Source: Cohnella cholangitidis (GTDB taxonomy: Bacteria > Bacillota > Bacilli > Paenibacillales > Paenibacillaceae). From it: 64,000 nt of DNA. Each line of letters starts with the position of its first letter. The first letter of the stretch is position 1. Below, one piece after another: positions 1 through 8,419 of the stretch. Both the position numbers and the translations under genes were made by a program. The stretch is from positions 2,567,501 to 2,631,500 of the forward strand of contig NZ_CP041969.1 in assembly GCF_014107495.1 (NCBI RefSeq). The letters are read 5' to 3'. The notes under the pieces are model-generated. The model worked only from the letters and a program-made list of their open reading frames with translations. It was not told where the DNA came from and searched no databases.

Positions 1-476
1 ATGAGCGGCAGCAAAGAATCATGAAGGCCTAGCTTCGTGAAGAGAAGAAACTGCGGAATCATGATTGCCGGATAAGGCAGCATCAGCGTACTGAGCACGA
101 GCACGAACAATAACTGGCTCCCTCTCGCCCGATACCGGGCGAAGCCGAACGCGACGAACGAGGAGGAGAACACCGTTCCGATGACCGTCGCGATCGCGAC
201 GATCAAGCTGTTCATGTATTGCCGGCCGAATTTGATCTCCGAGTTGACGAACAATTCCTTGAAATTCTCCCAAGCGAAATGCTCCGGTATGACCGTTGGC
301 GGGAATACGAGCATCTCCTTGGTCGTCTTGAGTGATGTCGATAACATAAAACCTAGAGGCATAATCATAGCTACCGTTACGATCAACAAAACGAGAAACC
401 CGATGATCCGAGCAAGCTCTATCTTCGCCTTTTTCCGTTTGACGGGTTGTTGCTTCGCAAGCGCGACTTGACTCAT
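1..476 (-). CDS. carbohydrate ABC transporter permease, MalG-like (partial, runs off left edge)
   Basis: N-terminal 158 residues of an inner-membrane permease of the binding-protein-dependent sugar importer family (MalG/AraQ type). It starts MSQVALAKQQ, has a basic cytoplasmic stretch, one membrane helix (residues about 25-45), then the typical periplasmic segment ending in ENFKELF. Another hydrophobic helix follows near the window edge. The conserved EAA loop that contacts the ATPase lies outside the window. The start codon at 474-476 overlaps the stop of the upstream permease by four bases (ATGA), so the two are translationally coupled. The substrate cannot be read from the sequence; nearby AraL/AraM-like genes only hint at pentose or polyol chemistry. 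Confidence 0.9.
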   Translation of the reverse strand, partial: MSQVALAKQQPVKRKKAKIELARIIGFLVLLIVTVAMIMPLGFMLSTSLKTTKEMLVFPPTVIPEHFAWENFKELFVNSEIKFGRQYMNSLIVAIATVIGTVFSSSFVAFGFARYRARGSQLLFVLVLSTLMLPYPAIMIPQFLLFTKLGLHDSLLPL

Positions 477-1369
477 CTCTCACGCCCTCCTTCGTAGTAC
501 ACGTAACGATTGGACATCTTCATAATGATGAAGGTGATGATCGTGACCGCGATCAGGAGGATCCAAGACATAGCCGAGGCATACCCGTACCGGAAATTCT
601 TGAACGCATTAATGTAAATGTTGTACACGTAGAACCATGTCGAGTAATTGGGCCCGCCCTGAGTAATCGTGTAGGCCTGCGTGAAGACTTGGAACGATTC
701 GATCAATCCGATGATCAACTGAAAAAGGAACACCGGGGAGATGAGCGGAAACGTAACGTTCCAGAAGGTACGAAGCCGTCCGGCGCCGTCCAGCTTAGCG
801 GCCTCCAGCAAATGAGCCGGAACGCCCTGCAATCCCGCCAGGAAAATCAACATCCCTCCGCCCAGCCCCCAGAACGACATAACGATGAGCGCCCACATCG
901 CGTATTTCTCGTCCAGGAACCAGTGGATCGGATCGATTCCGAATAGCGAAAGCCCGTAATTGAACAGCCCCGCCTGAGGGTTGAATACCCAGAACCATAA
1001 CAACGCCATCGACACGCCCGAGATCATGCTCGGAAAATACATCGCCGTCCGGAAGAATCCCCTGAGCGGAATTTTCTGATTGATCAGGATCGCGAAGACC
1101 AAAGACAGGAACAGCGTCAACGGAACGCTAATGAACGTGTACTTCAGCGTGACTTGAATGGAATTCCAGAACTGCTCATCGCGGAATAGCTCGTTGTAGT
1201 TGCCGAATCCGATAAATTCGGGCGCATGGATGATGTCGTACTCCGTGAAGCTGTAATACAAGGAAGCCATTACCGGAAATAATGCGAATACGATAAATCC
1301 TATTAGCCACGGAGACACGAAAAAATAGAACAATCTCCCTTCGCGGCGGCTTTCCCTTGTCGACTTCAA
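473..1369 (-). CDS. carbohydrate ABC transporter permease, MalF/UgpA-like
   Basis: 298-residue permease, normal length for the MalF/UgpA/AraP family, with six predicted membrane helices. The cytoplasmic EAA loop is visible as EAAKLDGAGRLRTFWNVTFP around residues 190-210 and should dock on the shared MsmX-type ATPase, which is not encoded here. It is the first gene of a leftward operon continuing into the MalG-like permease. No solute-binding protein gene precedes it, so that gene is either downstream outside the window or elsewhere. Its upstream region carries two similar palindromes, so repression by a LacI-type regulator is likely. Confidence 0.92.
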   Translation of the reverse strand: MKSTRESRREGRLFYFFVSPWLIGFIVFALFPVMASLYYSFTEYDIIHAPEFIGFGNYNELFRDEQFWNSIQVTLKYTFISVPLTLFLSLVFAILINQKIPLRGFFRTAMYFPSMISGVSMALLWFWVFNPQAGLFNYGLSLFGIDPIHWFLDEKYAMWALIVMSFWGLGGGMLIFLAGLQGVPAHLLEAAKLDGAGRLRTFWNVTFPLISPVFLFQLIIGLIESFQVFTQAYTITQGGPNYSTWFYVYNIYINAFKNFRYGYASAMSWILLIAVTIITFIIMKMSNRYVYYEGGRER

Positions 1370-1414
1370 TCCATGGTCCCCCTTCGTTGACGGGTAGGCT
1401 ATGATTCCACTTCC

Positions 1415-1438
1415 AAAAGTTAAACCGCTTAAACTTTT
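1415..1438. promoter_or_regulatory. palindromic operator 1, LacI-like
   Basis: The half sites AAAAGTTAAACC and GCTTAAACTTTT form a 24-base inverted repeat with 10 of 12 pairs matching and a central CG. That is the geometry of LacI/GalR-family operators. It lies upstream of the leftward permease operon. The adjacent DeoR-type regulator could also be the binder. Confidence 0.55.
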
Positions 1439-1508
1439 TAGATAAAAAATTTAGCATAATAGCATTGCGAGCATAATTATGCCAGGTCCTGATTGCTATT
1501 CAATTTTC

Positions 1509-1532
1509 AAAAGTTAAAGCGATTAAACTTTA
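1509..1532. promoter_or_regulatory. palindromic operator 2, LacI-like
   Basis: Second copy of the same motif, half sites AAAAGTTAAAGC and GATTAAACTTTA, 9 of 12 pairs matching, with a central CG. Its centre is 94 bases from that of the first copy, close to nine helical turns, so both sites face the same side of the DNA. That would allow a repressor loop. Confidence 0.55.
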
Positions 1533-1684
1533 TACAATGATTATAGTATGGGATGAAAGCGATGACAAGATTATTTTTTTCGGGATGATCCCTTCATCGT
1601 TAAGCTCCAATAATTCCATCGATAATTGTTGTTTGTCATCGTTTTGTATAAAATGACGATAAACGAAGGGGGAGATCGCAGACC

Positions 1685-2449
1685 ATGTTCGCTTCTCATA
1701 GGAGAGACCAGATATTAGAGTTGCTGCATCGCGACAAGCAAGTATTGGTGAAGGACTTGGCGCGATTATTTAACGTTTCCGAAGGGACGCTGCGCATCGA
1801 CTTGAGAATACTCGAAGACGAGGGATTGCTGGAGAGAACTCACGGGGGCGCCGTGCCCGTGAGGAACCCGGCCTCCGTGCGCGATTCGCGCGATCCGTCC
1901 CGCAGCGGGGTGAATTACGAAGAGAAGCGCATGATTGGACGGAAAGCAGCCCATCTAGTGACGGCGGGACAGTGCATCATCTTGGATGCAAGCTCTACCG
2001 CGCTGGAGCTGGCCAAAACTTTAACCGAGCATAACTATTTAACGGTCGTCACGAACGGCTTGGAGGCCGCAATGACTCTGAATCAGAATCCGCGCAACAA
2101 CGTCATTCTGATCGGGGGCGTGCTGCGGGTAGGTTCGAAAACCGTCGAAGGCGTGCTGGGCAAAGACATCCTGGCGGGAATCCACGCGGATCTGTTTTTC
2201 ACTTCCGCGGAAGGAGTCAGCTTTCAAGAAGGGATGACGGACTTCAGTTTGTACGAGGCGGAATTGAAGAAGCTGATGGCGGGCAATGCCCGCAGAACGG
2301 TCGCATTGGCCGATCACACCAAGCTCGGACGCAGATCGATCGCGACTTCCGTTCCTTTCGACGAAATCCATACTCTGATTACCGACAAACAAGCGGATAA
2401 AGATTTCCTGAAGCAGATCAAAGGTACGGAACTGCTCATTGCCGATTGA
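1685..2449 (+). CDS. DeoR/GlpR-family transcriptional regulator
   Basis: 254-residue regulator of normal family length. Residues 1-57 form the DeoR winged helix-turn-helix (RRDQILELLHRDKQVLVKDL, then VSEGTLRIDLRILEDEGLL). Residues about 75-235 form the DeoRC sugar-phosphate sensor domain, with VTNGLEAAM and ILIGGVLR typical of the ISOCOT fold. Such proteins are usually repressors released by a phosphorylated sugar or polyol. It is followed by a phosphatase and a glycerol-1-phosphate dehydrogenase on the same strand, so it probably controls those and perhaps itself. The ATG at 1685 sits after a GGGGGAG ribosome site. Confidence 0.9.
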   Translation: MFASHRRDQILELLHRDKQVLVKDLARLFNVSEGTLRIDLRILEDEGLLERTHGGAVPVRNPASVRDSRDPSRSGVNYEEKRMIGRKAAHLVTAGQCIILDASSTALELAKTLTEHNYLTVVTNGLEAAMTLNQNPRNNVILIGGVLRVGSKTVEGVLGKDILAGIHADLFFTSAEGVSFQEGMTDFSLYEAELKKLMAGNARRTVALADHTKLGRRSIATSVPFDEIHTLITDKQADKDFLKQIKGTELLIAD

Positions 2450-2512
2450 ATAACGCAACAAACGAACGTTCATCTGCAAATGAATACGAACGCCGACATA
2501 CGCATTCAATTG

Positions 2513-2542
2513 TTGACAAACAAACGCAAACGAACGGACAAT
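2513..2542 (+). promoter_or_regulatory. candidate sigma-A promoter for the phosphatase gene
   Basis: TTGACA at 2513-2518, an 18-base spacer, and GACAAT at 2537-2542 precede the HAD phosphatase gene. Several copies of a CGAACG-like motif surround it (from 2463 on), including GAACGTTC, which may be contacts for the DeoR regulator. The -35 is perfect and the -10 is weak. Confidence 0.4.
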
Positions 2543-2580
2543 TAAAGAGAGGATAGATGCGGCAGGAGGATAGCGACAAC

Positions 2581-3363
2581 ATGTTATTAGACACAATAGA
2601 CGGCTTCATTATCGATTTGGACGGTACCGTATACCGAGGAGCGACGGCTATCGAAGGTGCCCGCGAGACGCTTAGCTATATCCGTTCACGCGGCAAAAAA
2701 GTCGTATTCCTCACCAATCGGGGAAACTACTCCAGGAGGATGTGCCGGGAGAAGCTTAACGCAATGGGGATTCAAGCCGCGGAGGATGAGATTATTCTGA
2801 CTTCCACTGTCACGGCTGATTACCTAAGGAACGCAGCGCCCGCCAGTAAATGTTGGCTGCTCGGGGACGAGGGCTTGCGCGAGGAGTTGTCCGCTCACGG
2901 CATCGGGCTTGCGACGACGCCTGAAGAAGCAGAGTGGCTAGTCATCACGCTTCACGAGAAACTTACCTATGCGGAACTCAATTCGGCATTCCGCGCCGTT
3001 CGCAACGGCGCCCGAATCATCGCCACGAACGAAGATAAAACATTCCCCGGCGACGATGGGGAATCCATCGACGTAGGAGGTTTGATCAGCGCCATCGTGA
3101 GCACGACGGGGCAAGAAGTGTCCGTGGTCATCGGCAAACCTTCCGCGTATATGTCGAACGCGGCATTACGTTCATTGGACCTCCCTCCCGAGCGCTGCCT
3201 CGTGATAGGAGATAGCCTTAACTCGGACATTCGGCTGGGCAAGCAAGCCGGCATTCGTTCCGCGCTCGTGCTAAGCGGTTCGACAACTCGGGCAATCGGG
3301 GAAGCCTCGGAGATCAAGCCGGATTATATATGGGAATCGATCGCCGATCTACAACATTTTTAG
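2581..3363 (+). CDS. HAD-superfamily sugar phosphatase, NagD/AraL-like
   Basis: 260-residue class IIA HAD hydrolase. Motif I is DLDGTVYRG (residues 11-19, nucleophile Asp), motif II is FLTNRG, and the motif III/IV region has IGKPS followed by GDSLNSDI. In Bacillus subtilis the homologue AraL is a promiscuous sugar-phosphate phosphatase lying next to araM, as here. An upstream ATG exists at 2557, but AGGAGG at 2564-2569 sits correctly for the ATG at 2581 and inside the longer reading, so 2581 is preferred. It probably removes phosphate from sugar or glycerol phosphates in the cytoplasm; the physiological substrate is unknown. Confidence 0.88.
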   Translation: MLLDTIDGFIIDLDGTVYRGATAIEGARETLSYIRSRGKKVVFLTNRGNYSRRMCREKLNAMGIQAAEDEIILTSTVTADYLRNAAPASKCWLLGDEGLREELSAHGIGLATTPEEAEWLVITLHEKLTYAELNSAFRAVRNGARIIATNEDKTFPGDDGESIDVGGLISAIVSTTGQEVSVVIGKPSAYMSNAALRSLDLPPERCLVIGDSLNSDIRLGKQAGIRSALVLSGSTTRAIGEASEIKPDYIWESIADLQHF

Positions 3364-3384
3364 GACAACAGGGAGGAATAGCAG

Positions 3385-4485
3385 ATGTCATTCAACGGTC
3401 CAGTTCGGATTGAACCGGGAGCGATTCAAGGCGTCGTTCCGTATTTGAAGGAAAACGGTTATCGCAAAGCGGCCATCGTCGCGGATGACCGCACCTACGA
3501 AGTCGCAGGCAAACGTATCGGCGATGCCGCCAATTCTGCCGGGATTAGCGTTACAACAACGCTAATCTTACCGGATCGGCAAGGCGACGTGATCGCCGAC
3601 GAGGCTTCCCTCATTCAACTGATTCTCGAGCTGCGCCAAGAAGCCTCCGAGATCGTGATCGCCGTTGGTTCAGGCACGCTGCACGACATCGCCAGATTCT
3701 CGGCCTACGCGGTCGGAATCCCGTTCGTATCCGTTCCTACCGCGCCATCGGTGGACGGGTTCAACTCCGTGGGCGCCCCGCTGATCCTCCGCGGAGAGAA
3801 GAAAACGATTGGCGCGATAGGGCCTTCCGCCATCTTCGCGGATCTCGATATTCTCACCAAAGCTCCAAGCGAGATGATCGCGGCCGGATTCGGCGACATG
3901 CTCGGCAAATACACTTCCTTGTTCGATTGGAAGTTCGGCAGCCTCGCGGGCGGCGAGCCTTACTCGGAGGAAGTAGCCGACCGCACGAGACGCGCCTTGC
4001 AGCAATGCGTCGATCACTGCGACGAGATCGGCAGCAGAAGCTTGCAAGGCATTGAAATCCTGACTCGCGCGCTGATCGAATCCGGGTTCGCCATGCTGCA
4101 ATTCGGACAATCGCATCCCGCTTCCGGCGCCGAGCATCACCTCTCCCATTATTGGGAGATGGAGCTGTTGCGCTCCGGACGAAGGCAAGTGTTGCACGGA
4201 GCCAAAGTCGGCATCTCTTGCGGGGTCATCTCGGACCTCTATCATAGGTTGGCCGAGGAAGAGCCTTCTTTGTTTCCGGTCGAGCATCGCGAAACGATTT
4301 TGAAAGCCATCCGGGACATTCCCGACGGCAATCGGCTTCGCGAGCTGTTAGCGAAAGTCGGGGGACCGACAGAGCCCGATCGGTTAGGCATCGAACCGGA
4401 ACTGTTGGAGAGAAGCCTTCGGGAAGCTCACCATATTCGCCCGAACCGTTTCACTTTGCTTAGAGCTTATAACGAACGCCGTTAG
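3385..4485 (+). CDS. araM: sn-glycerol-1-phosphate dehydrogenase, AraM/EgsA-like
   Basis: 366-residue NAD(P)-dependent dehydrogenase of the AraM/EgsA group, which reduces dihydroxyacetone phosphate to sn-glycerol 1-phosphate. Visible signatures are the nucleotide-binding VGSGTLHDIARF (about residues 94-105), PTAPSVDGFNS, and metal-ligand regions FGDMLGK, SGAEHHLSHYWE and VLHGAKVG, which supply the Asp and two His of the Ni/Zn site. In Bacillus the product can feed glycerol-1-phosphate-based prenyl lipids. It lies 21 bases after the phosphatase and is followed by a terminator, so regulator, phosphatase and dehydrogenase form one unit. The pairing matches araL-araM, but there are no arabinose catabolic genes here. 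Confidence 0.9.
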   Translation: MSFNGPVRIEPGAIQGVVPYLKENGYRKAAIVADDRTYEVAGKRIGDAANSAGISVTTTLILPDRQGDVIADEASLIQLILELRQEASEIVIAVGSGTLHDIARFSAYAVGIPFVSVPTAPSVDGFNSVGAPLILRGEKKTIGAIGPSAIFADLDILTKAPSEMIAAGFGDMLGKYTSLFDWKFGSLAGGEPYSEEVADRTRRALQQCVDHCDEIGSRSLQGIEILTRALIESGFAMLQFGQSHPASGAEHHLSHYWEMELLRSGRRQVLHGAKVGISCGVISDLYHRLAEEEPSLFPVEHRETILKAIRDIPDGNRLRELLAKVGGPTEPDRLGIEPELLERSLREAHHIRPNRFTLLRAYNERR

Positions 4486-4531
4486 CACTGAATGCCCCGC
4501 CACAGAATTATGGACGGTCTTCATACGAAAG

Positions 4532-4584
4532 CACCCCGCCATAGTCCCTGTTTCCGACCTTGGCGAGGTGTTTTTGCGTTTTTT
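4532..4584 (+). terminator. intrinsic terminator after araM-like gene
   Basis: Arms CACCCCGCCA (4532-4541) and TGGCGAGGTG (4561-4570) pair with one mismatch. T runs follow at 4571-4584. It ends the rightward deoR-phosphatase-araM unit. Confidence 0.75.
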
Positions 4585-4601
4585 CGCCATACCCGATCAA
4601 A

Positions 4602-4787
4602 TAACGTTACGCCATCACCTTATAGCCCTATTTACGCACGTCCCCCCTCGCTTAGCGCTATGCCATCACCTTATTCCCTTCTCACACCGCAAAATCCAAG
4701 CAATTCGGAACAAATAGCGTTATCCCGTCACCTTATCCGCCTCGCCCTGCTCGCTCCCCCATCATTTAACACTTCGCCGTCACCTTA
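4602..4787. repeat. four degenerate copies of a 21-bp element, spaced 51, 62 and 52 bp
   Basis: Four related 21-base blocks start at 4602, 4653, 4715 and 4767. All end in the shared TCACCTTA, and their consensus starts TArCGyTAyGCC. The blocks match the 21-base palindrome repeated at 17.4-19.2 kb and 59.2-59.6 kb at about 15 of 21 positions and keep nearly the same spacing. They have mostly lost the palindromic symmetry. This stretch lies between the araM terminator and the htpX terminator, and no convincing gene lies in it. Confidence 0.6.
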
Positions 4788-4818
4788 TTCGCAAAACAGA
4801 CCCGTCGACCGATGAATA

Positions 4819-4869
4819 AAAAAGCCGTCCCTTAAGCCAGCAAATCGTCGGCTTTAGGGACGGCTTTTT
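4819..4869. terminator. bidirectional terminator downstream of htpX
   Basis: A 20-base stem, AAAAAGCCGTCCCTTAAGCC (4819-4838) with its near-perfect complement at 4850-4869, has A and T tracts on both sides. It lies just past the htpX stop on the minus strand and can also stop rightward transcription. Confidence 0.85.
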
Positions 4870-4876
4870 ATTCGAA

Positions 4877-5755
4877 TTAGCTGGCTTGCAAACGACGAAT
4901 TCTCTCTTCCAAATCCGGGTGGGTCGAGAATAGCCCGCTGCGTTTTTTGCCGCTGATCTGCAACGTAGAGATAGCGGTTTGCTCGCTGCCTCTCATTCTG
5001 TCTTGGTAAGCCTGCAGCCCGCGCAAAGCATGAATCATCTTGTCTTTACCTGCCAAGTGCGCTCCGCCCGCGTCGGCGTGGAACTCGCGATATCTCGAAT
5101 ACGCGAGGACGACCATGCTGCCGAGAATGGAGAATACGATTTGAAAGACGATAACCGCGATAAAATGAACGATCGGCGCAATCTCTTCTTTCACGAAACG
5201 GGATACCGCCCAAGCCGCGATACGGGAAAGGAATACGACGAACGTATTCACAACGCCTTGGAGCAACGTCATCGTCACCATATCGCCGTTGACGATATGA
5301 GCCACCTCATGGCCGATAATGGCTTCTACCGCGTCTTCGTCCAACTCGTTCAGCAAGCCGGTGGATACCGCGACGAGCGAACGTTTCTTCGAAGGTCCCG
5401 TAGCGAAAGCGTTGACCTCGTGGGAATCATAGATCCCGACTTCCGGCATGTGCATGAGACCTGCCGCGCGGGACAGCCGATGAACCATCTCGACGATTTG
5501 ACGCTCGCCTTGCGAGAGGTGATCGTTCGGCTTCAAGACGCGAACGCCCATCATCCACTTGGCCATCATGCGGGACATCGCCAGCGAGATGAACGCTCCC
5601 GTGAAACCGACGATCGCGCTGAAGATCAACAGCGACATCATATCGATTCCGCCGGATTCGTTAATGTAAGAGCCCACTCCGAACACGGTGAGGATAATGC
5701 CGATGGTCAGCATGACCAATAAGTTGGTTAAGATAAACAACAAAATACGTTTCAT
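4877..5755 (-). CDS. htpX: HtpX-like membrane zinc metalloprotease
   Basis: 292-residue M48B peptidase that degrades misfolded membrane proteins on the cytoplasmic face. Two N-terminal membrane helices (about 5-28 and 40-60) are followed by the catalytic zinc motif HEVAH (149-153). Two further hydrophobic segments (about 163-215) precede the downstream metal-ligand region [15 protein letters not shown]. An ATG 21 bases upstream (5776) is in frame, but the AGGAGG site lies inside that extension and is correctly spaced for the ATG at 5755. It is transcribed alone and ends in a strong terminator. Family membership is secure; the regulator is not visible. Confidence 0.93.
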   Translation of the reverse strand: MKRILLFILTNLLVMLTIGIILTVFGVGSYINESGGIDMMSLLIFSAIVGFTGAFISLAMSRMMAKWMMGVRVLKPNDHLSQGERQIVEMVHRLSRAAGLMHMPEVGIYDSHEVNAFATGPSKKRSLVAVSTGLLNELDEDAVEAIIGHEVAHIVNGDMVTMTLLQGVVNTFVVFLSRIAAWAVSRFVKEEIAPIVHFIAVIVFQIVFSILGSMVVLAYSRYREFHADAGGAHLAGKDKMIHALRGLQAYQDRMRGSEQTAISTLQISGKKRSGLFSTHPDLEERIRRLQAS

Positions 5756-5879
5756 TGTTTTCCTCCTAAATTTCAATAGAGTAGGATACCTTTATCTTCC
5801 TACGCCTATTTTAGCTTGATCTTACTCTAGAATCTACGGAAGGAATAAACAATTCGTTTCAGTAAATTTACGGAAATCG

Positions 5880-5910
5880 AAAAAAAGGCCAAGCCTGCGA
5901 CGGCTCGCCC
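5880..5910 (-). terminator. weak intrinsic terminator after the 151-aa gene
   Basis: On the minus strand GGGCgAGCC and GGCTtgGCC can pair as an interrupted stem, followed by seven T residues. It lies 30 bases past the stop of the 151-residue gene. Confidence 0.45.
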
Positions 5911-5939
5911 CTCTTATCGACGGTTTGACGCTCTGATTT

Positions 5940-6395
5940 TTACAGCCGATTGAAACCCTCTTCGCTTAGGTAGTCCCTTGCTTCGTCATAGGTTTCGAAA
6001 GCCATCTCGAGATTGAGACCGGAGAAAATGTACCACATCTCGTCCTCGAACTTGAGAACAAGAATGTTGCGATCGGAGTCGAACCACTTCTCCTCCTGCC
6101 CTTCCTCCCAGGAAGAATCCCCCGTCAACGATTGAATCGACCGCTCGACGAGAGAACGAAGCTCCTCCGCGCCGTAATCCCGCACGTTAACGAAGCCTTT
6201 TTCATCCGTCTCGACGCCTTCAATTTCCCCTGCGAAAATATAGCCGTTGCCGTTCGGGTGAAAATGAAAGCCGACGTTCTTCTTCTCGATAACGCTTCGG
6301 TCATAATGAAAATTTACGCGCCCCAGGGATACGTCTCTCCGCTCTAGTTGGGGAAAAGACTCCATAATCGCGATCTTCTCAGTGAAACTTAACAT
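5940..6395 (-). CDS. conserved hypothetical protein, 151 aa
   Basis: I do not recognise this family. The product is a soluble, acidic 151-residue protein without signal peptide or membrane helix. It is rich in aromatic residues, with HFHPNGNGYIFAGEI near residue 45 and KFEDEMWYIFSGL near residue 115, suggesting a small mixed alpha/beta or ligand-binding fold. The ATG follows GAGAGGCGG at reasonable distance. It starts 28 bases after the stop of the TVP38-like membrane protein on the same strand, so the two are probably one transcript. Function is unknown. Confidence 0.7.
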   Translation of the reverse strand: MLSFTEKIAIMESFPQLERRDVSLGRVNFHYDRSVIEKKNVGFHFHPNGNGYIFAGEIEGVETDEKGFVNVRDYGAEELRSLVERSIQSLTGDSSWEEGQEEKWFDSDRNILVLKFEDEMWYIFSGLNLEMAFETYDEARDYLSEEGFNRL

Positions 6396-6423
6396 AGGTT
6401 TATCCGCCTCTCGTTTTATCCGT

Positions 6424-7113
6424 TTATTCCGCTTTGCGTCCGGTTGTCGTACTGCTATCCAAGCTTAACTGGTCACCTCGGTCAGGCTGCGCAAGCGATT
6501 GCGGTTGCGGCACGCCCTTCGCGTCGCGCGTAAAGCGAGACTCGATTTTTTTGCTCACCCACAACGACGCGCCTACGAAGAGGACGACGTAAATCAACTC
6601 GAGCGGGCGCTCGATGAACCGGCCGAAATCGTGACCGATGATCGATACCGACATGACCATGATCGCCTTGCCGAATACGATCGCGATGAAAAAAGAACGC
6701 AGCCGCATCTGCGCGATGGCCGCGGCCATGTTAATGACCACGAACGGCCCGACCGGAAAAATGCTGAGCAGGAACACATAACTGAACGCGTTGCGCCGTA
6801 CCCATACTAAGCTCTTCTGCACCTTCGGCTTCTTCGCCCAGCGCAGGAAGTACGGATGCCCGGCGACTTTCCGCACGACCATGAACGTCACGAGGCATCC
6901 GCTCACGATTCCTAACCAGGAATAGAGGAACCCGAGCCATAAGCCGTAGACCGCGGCGTTCACTCCGACGATCAGGATCGTCGGCAACGGCGGCACGAAC
7001 GACTTCATGAACGTCAACGCAATGCCGGGAAAAGGACCGAAAGCCCGGTATTGCTCCAACAAACTTTTCAAATTTTCCTCTGTCACGTTGGACAGAATAT
7101 CCGATATGCTCAT
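6424..7113 (-). CDS. TVP38/TMEM64-family (VTT domain) membrane protein
   Basis: 229-residue integral membrane protein of the DedA-related VTT (SNARE-associated) superfamily. It shows the re-entrant-loop region FMKSFVPPLPTILIVGVNAA (residues about 34-53), then further hydrophobic segments, and the second conserved stretch LLSIFPVGPFVVINMAAA (about 112-130). The C-terminal 45 residues are polar and cytoplasmic. Bacterial members are linked to lipid or ion transport across the membrane, but the substrate of this one is unknown. It is the first gene of a two-gene leftward unit with the 151-residue protein. Confidence 0.87.
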   Translation of the reverse strand: MSISDILSNVTEENLKSLLEQYRAFGPFPGIALTFMKSFVPPLPTILIVGVNAAVYGLWLGFLYSWLGIVSGCLVTFMVVRKVAGHPYFLRWAKKPKVQKSLVWVRRNAFSYVFLLSIFPVGPFVVINMAAAIAQMRLRSFFIAIVFGKAIMVMSVSIIGHDFGRFIERPLELIYVVLFVGASLWVSKKIESRFTRDAKGVPQPQSLAQPDRGDQLSLDSSTTTGRKAE

Positions 7114-7215
7114 CGTTTACTCCTGCACCTGTTCCCGCATGGTCTGCTATTTACATCATTATAGCATTAGTTCGAGTCCTCTTCCCGTTTAGGCCAAATT
7201 GCGAACAAACTAAAG

Positions 7216-7253
7216 AAGCGACGAATCAGAGACCTCATCTCTGCCCGTCGCTT
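7216..7253 (-). terminator. terminator downstream of GH105 gene
   Basis: Arms AAGCGACG (7216-7223) and CGTCGCTT (7246-7253), with an inner AGAGA/TCTCT pairing, form a hairpin just past the GH105 stop. On the minus strand it is followed by TTCTTTAGTTTG. Confidence 0.55.
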
Positions 7254-7279
7254 TAACTCCGTACCGTTACTGCCCGAAT

Positions 7280-8395
7280 TCAGCGTCCCGCTTCCAACGA
7301 ACCCAAATCATTGATCGCCACGCATGCCATGACGAAGGCTCCGACCCCGTGCAGGTCATTGCTGCTCGTCGGCCGAGTCACGTAATTCTCGTAATCGCCC
7401 GCGGACGTTCCGATGCAAATGTCCGGAAGCACGATTCCCCCGGCGGCGTCGAATTCGAGCCTTCCGATCAAGCCCTCGTATCCTTTAACCGCCGCTCCAA
7501 CGCAGTCCCGCTCCACGACTCCTTGTTTGACCGCCTTCGCGATCGCATAGACGAACAAGCTCGTGCAAGACGTCTCCAGCCAATTATCCGCGAGATGCCC
7601 CTTGTCGACCACTTGATACCACAGTCCGCTTTCCCGGTCCTGATAACGGATAAGCGCATGGATGAACTCCTTCTGTACTTCCGCCAGTTCCGAACGCTCC
7701 GGACTTCCTTGAGGCAACAAGTCCAGGAATTCCGCCAACGCTAGTCCGTACCAGCCAAGCGATCTGCCCCACAACTCCGGCGAGCAGCCCGTCTCGGCAT
7801 CCGCCCACGGCATCTTCCGCAACTCGTCCCATGCATGGAACAATAGCCCCGTGCGGTCGTCCTTCATATATTTACGCATCAATCGCTCCTGATGCAGCGC
7901 CAACCCGATTAAGCCGTCGTCCCCGTAGGCGGCCGCATATTTCAGAGCGAAGACGCCTCCCATATACAGCCCGTCTAGCCACATTTGACCGGGATACTTG
8001 TCCTTGTGCCAGAAGCCGCCCTCGGAAGTCCTGTTCAAGGTGTCGAACAACGACCGCAATTTATCGGCCGCTATCCGGTATTTGCGCTTCCCGGTAAGCT
8101 TGTCGAGCCGAAACAGCAACAGCCCAGCCTGTATCGCATCGAGCTCATCCCTGGCGAAATAAAAGTTGCCGTGCCCGTCGACCAAGCCATCAACGTAATC
8201 CTGAATATAGCGCTCGTATCTTCGGTTCTTGCCCGCTTCCAGCAGCAGCTCCATTCCGCATAGGAATACGCCCTGATGATAGTGCCAGCGATGAGCCGGA
8301 GGAAGCTCTCCCGCGGCGTAGGCATCCATCAAAGTATCGCAAGCAGCCGCGGCCCACTCCAAAGGCGCGCGGGAGATCGTGTTCGATATCAGCAT
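7280..8395 (-). CDS. unsaturated rhamnogalacturonyl hydrolase, GH105 (YteR-like)
   Basis: 371-residue (alpha/alpha)6-barrel hydrolase of the GH88/GH105 group. It removes the 4,5-unsaturated galacturonyl residue left on oligosaccharides by pectate or rhamnogalacturonan lyases. The general acid Asp lies in QMWLDGLYMG (Asp141, equivalent to Asp143 of YteR), and WGRSLGWYG is also characteristic. There is no signal peptide, so it acts in the cytoplasm after import. It is the last gene of a leftward unit with two permeases and solute-binding lipoproteins, which supplies the imported oligosaccharide. The assignment is strong; the exact pectin fragment is inferred. Confidence 0.92.
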   Translation of the reverse strand: MLISNTISRAPLEWAAAACDTLMDAYAAGELPPAHRWHYHQGVFLCGMELLLEAGKNRRYERYIQDYVDGLVDGHGNFYFARDELDAIQAGLLLFRLDKLTGKRKYRIAADKLRSLFDTLNRTSEGGFWHKDKYPGQMWLDGLYMGGVFALKYAAAYGDDGLIGLALHQERLMRKYMKDDRTGLLFHAWDELRKMPWADAETGCSPELWGRSLGWYGLALAEFLDLLPQGSPERSELAEVQKEFIHALIRYQDRESGLWYQVVDKGHLADNWLETSCTSLFVYAIAKAVKQGVVERDCVGAAVKGYEGLIGRLEFDAAGGIVLPDICIGTSAGDYENYVTRPTSSNDLHGVGAFVMACVAINDLGSLEAGR

Positions 8396-8419
8396 GTAAT
8401 CCCCTCTCCTCTCTTTCTT

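Larger units (their letters stand above)
1370..1684. promoter_or_regulatory. divergent regulatory region between sugar permeases and deoR-like gene
   Basis: This 315-base gap separates two divergent units. It is A+T rich. It holds two related palindromes (1415-1438 and 1509-1532) and a possible cre-like site at 1554-1567 (TGAAAGCGATGACA, 12 of 14 matches to the CcpA consensus). The rightward gene has a GGGGGAG ribosome site just before its ATG. A TATAAA box at 1647-1652 is a candidate -10 for the rightward gene, without a convincing -35. Confidence 0.5.

Noticed and set aside
2039..2596. 185-residue minus-strand frame over the DeoR-type gene
   Set aside because: It is the antisense shadow of a well supported gene and has no homologous motifs.
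4492..4815. 107-residue open frame after araM
   Set aside because: It runs through a terminator and four repeat copies, has low-complexity Pro/Ser content and lacks a ribosome site.
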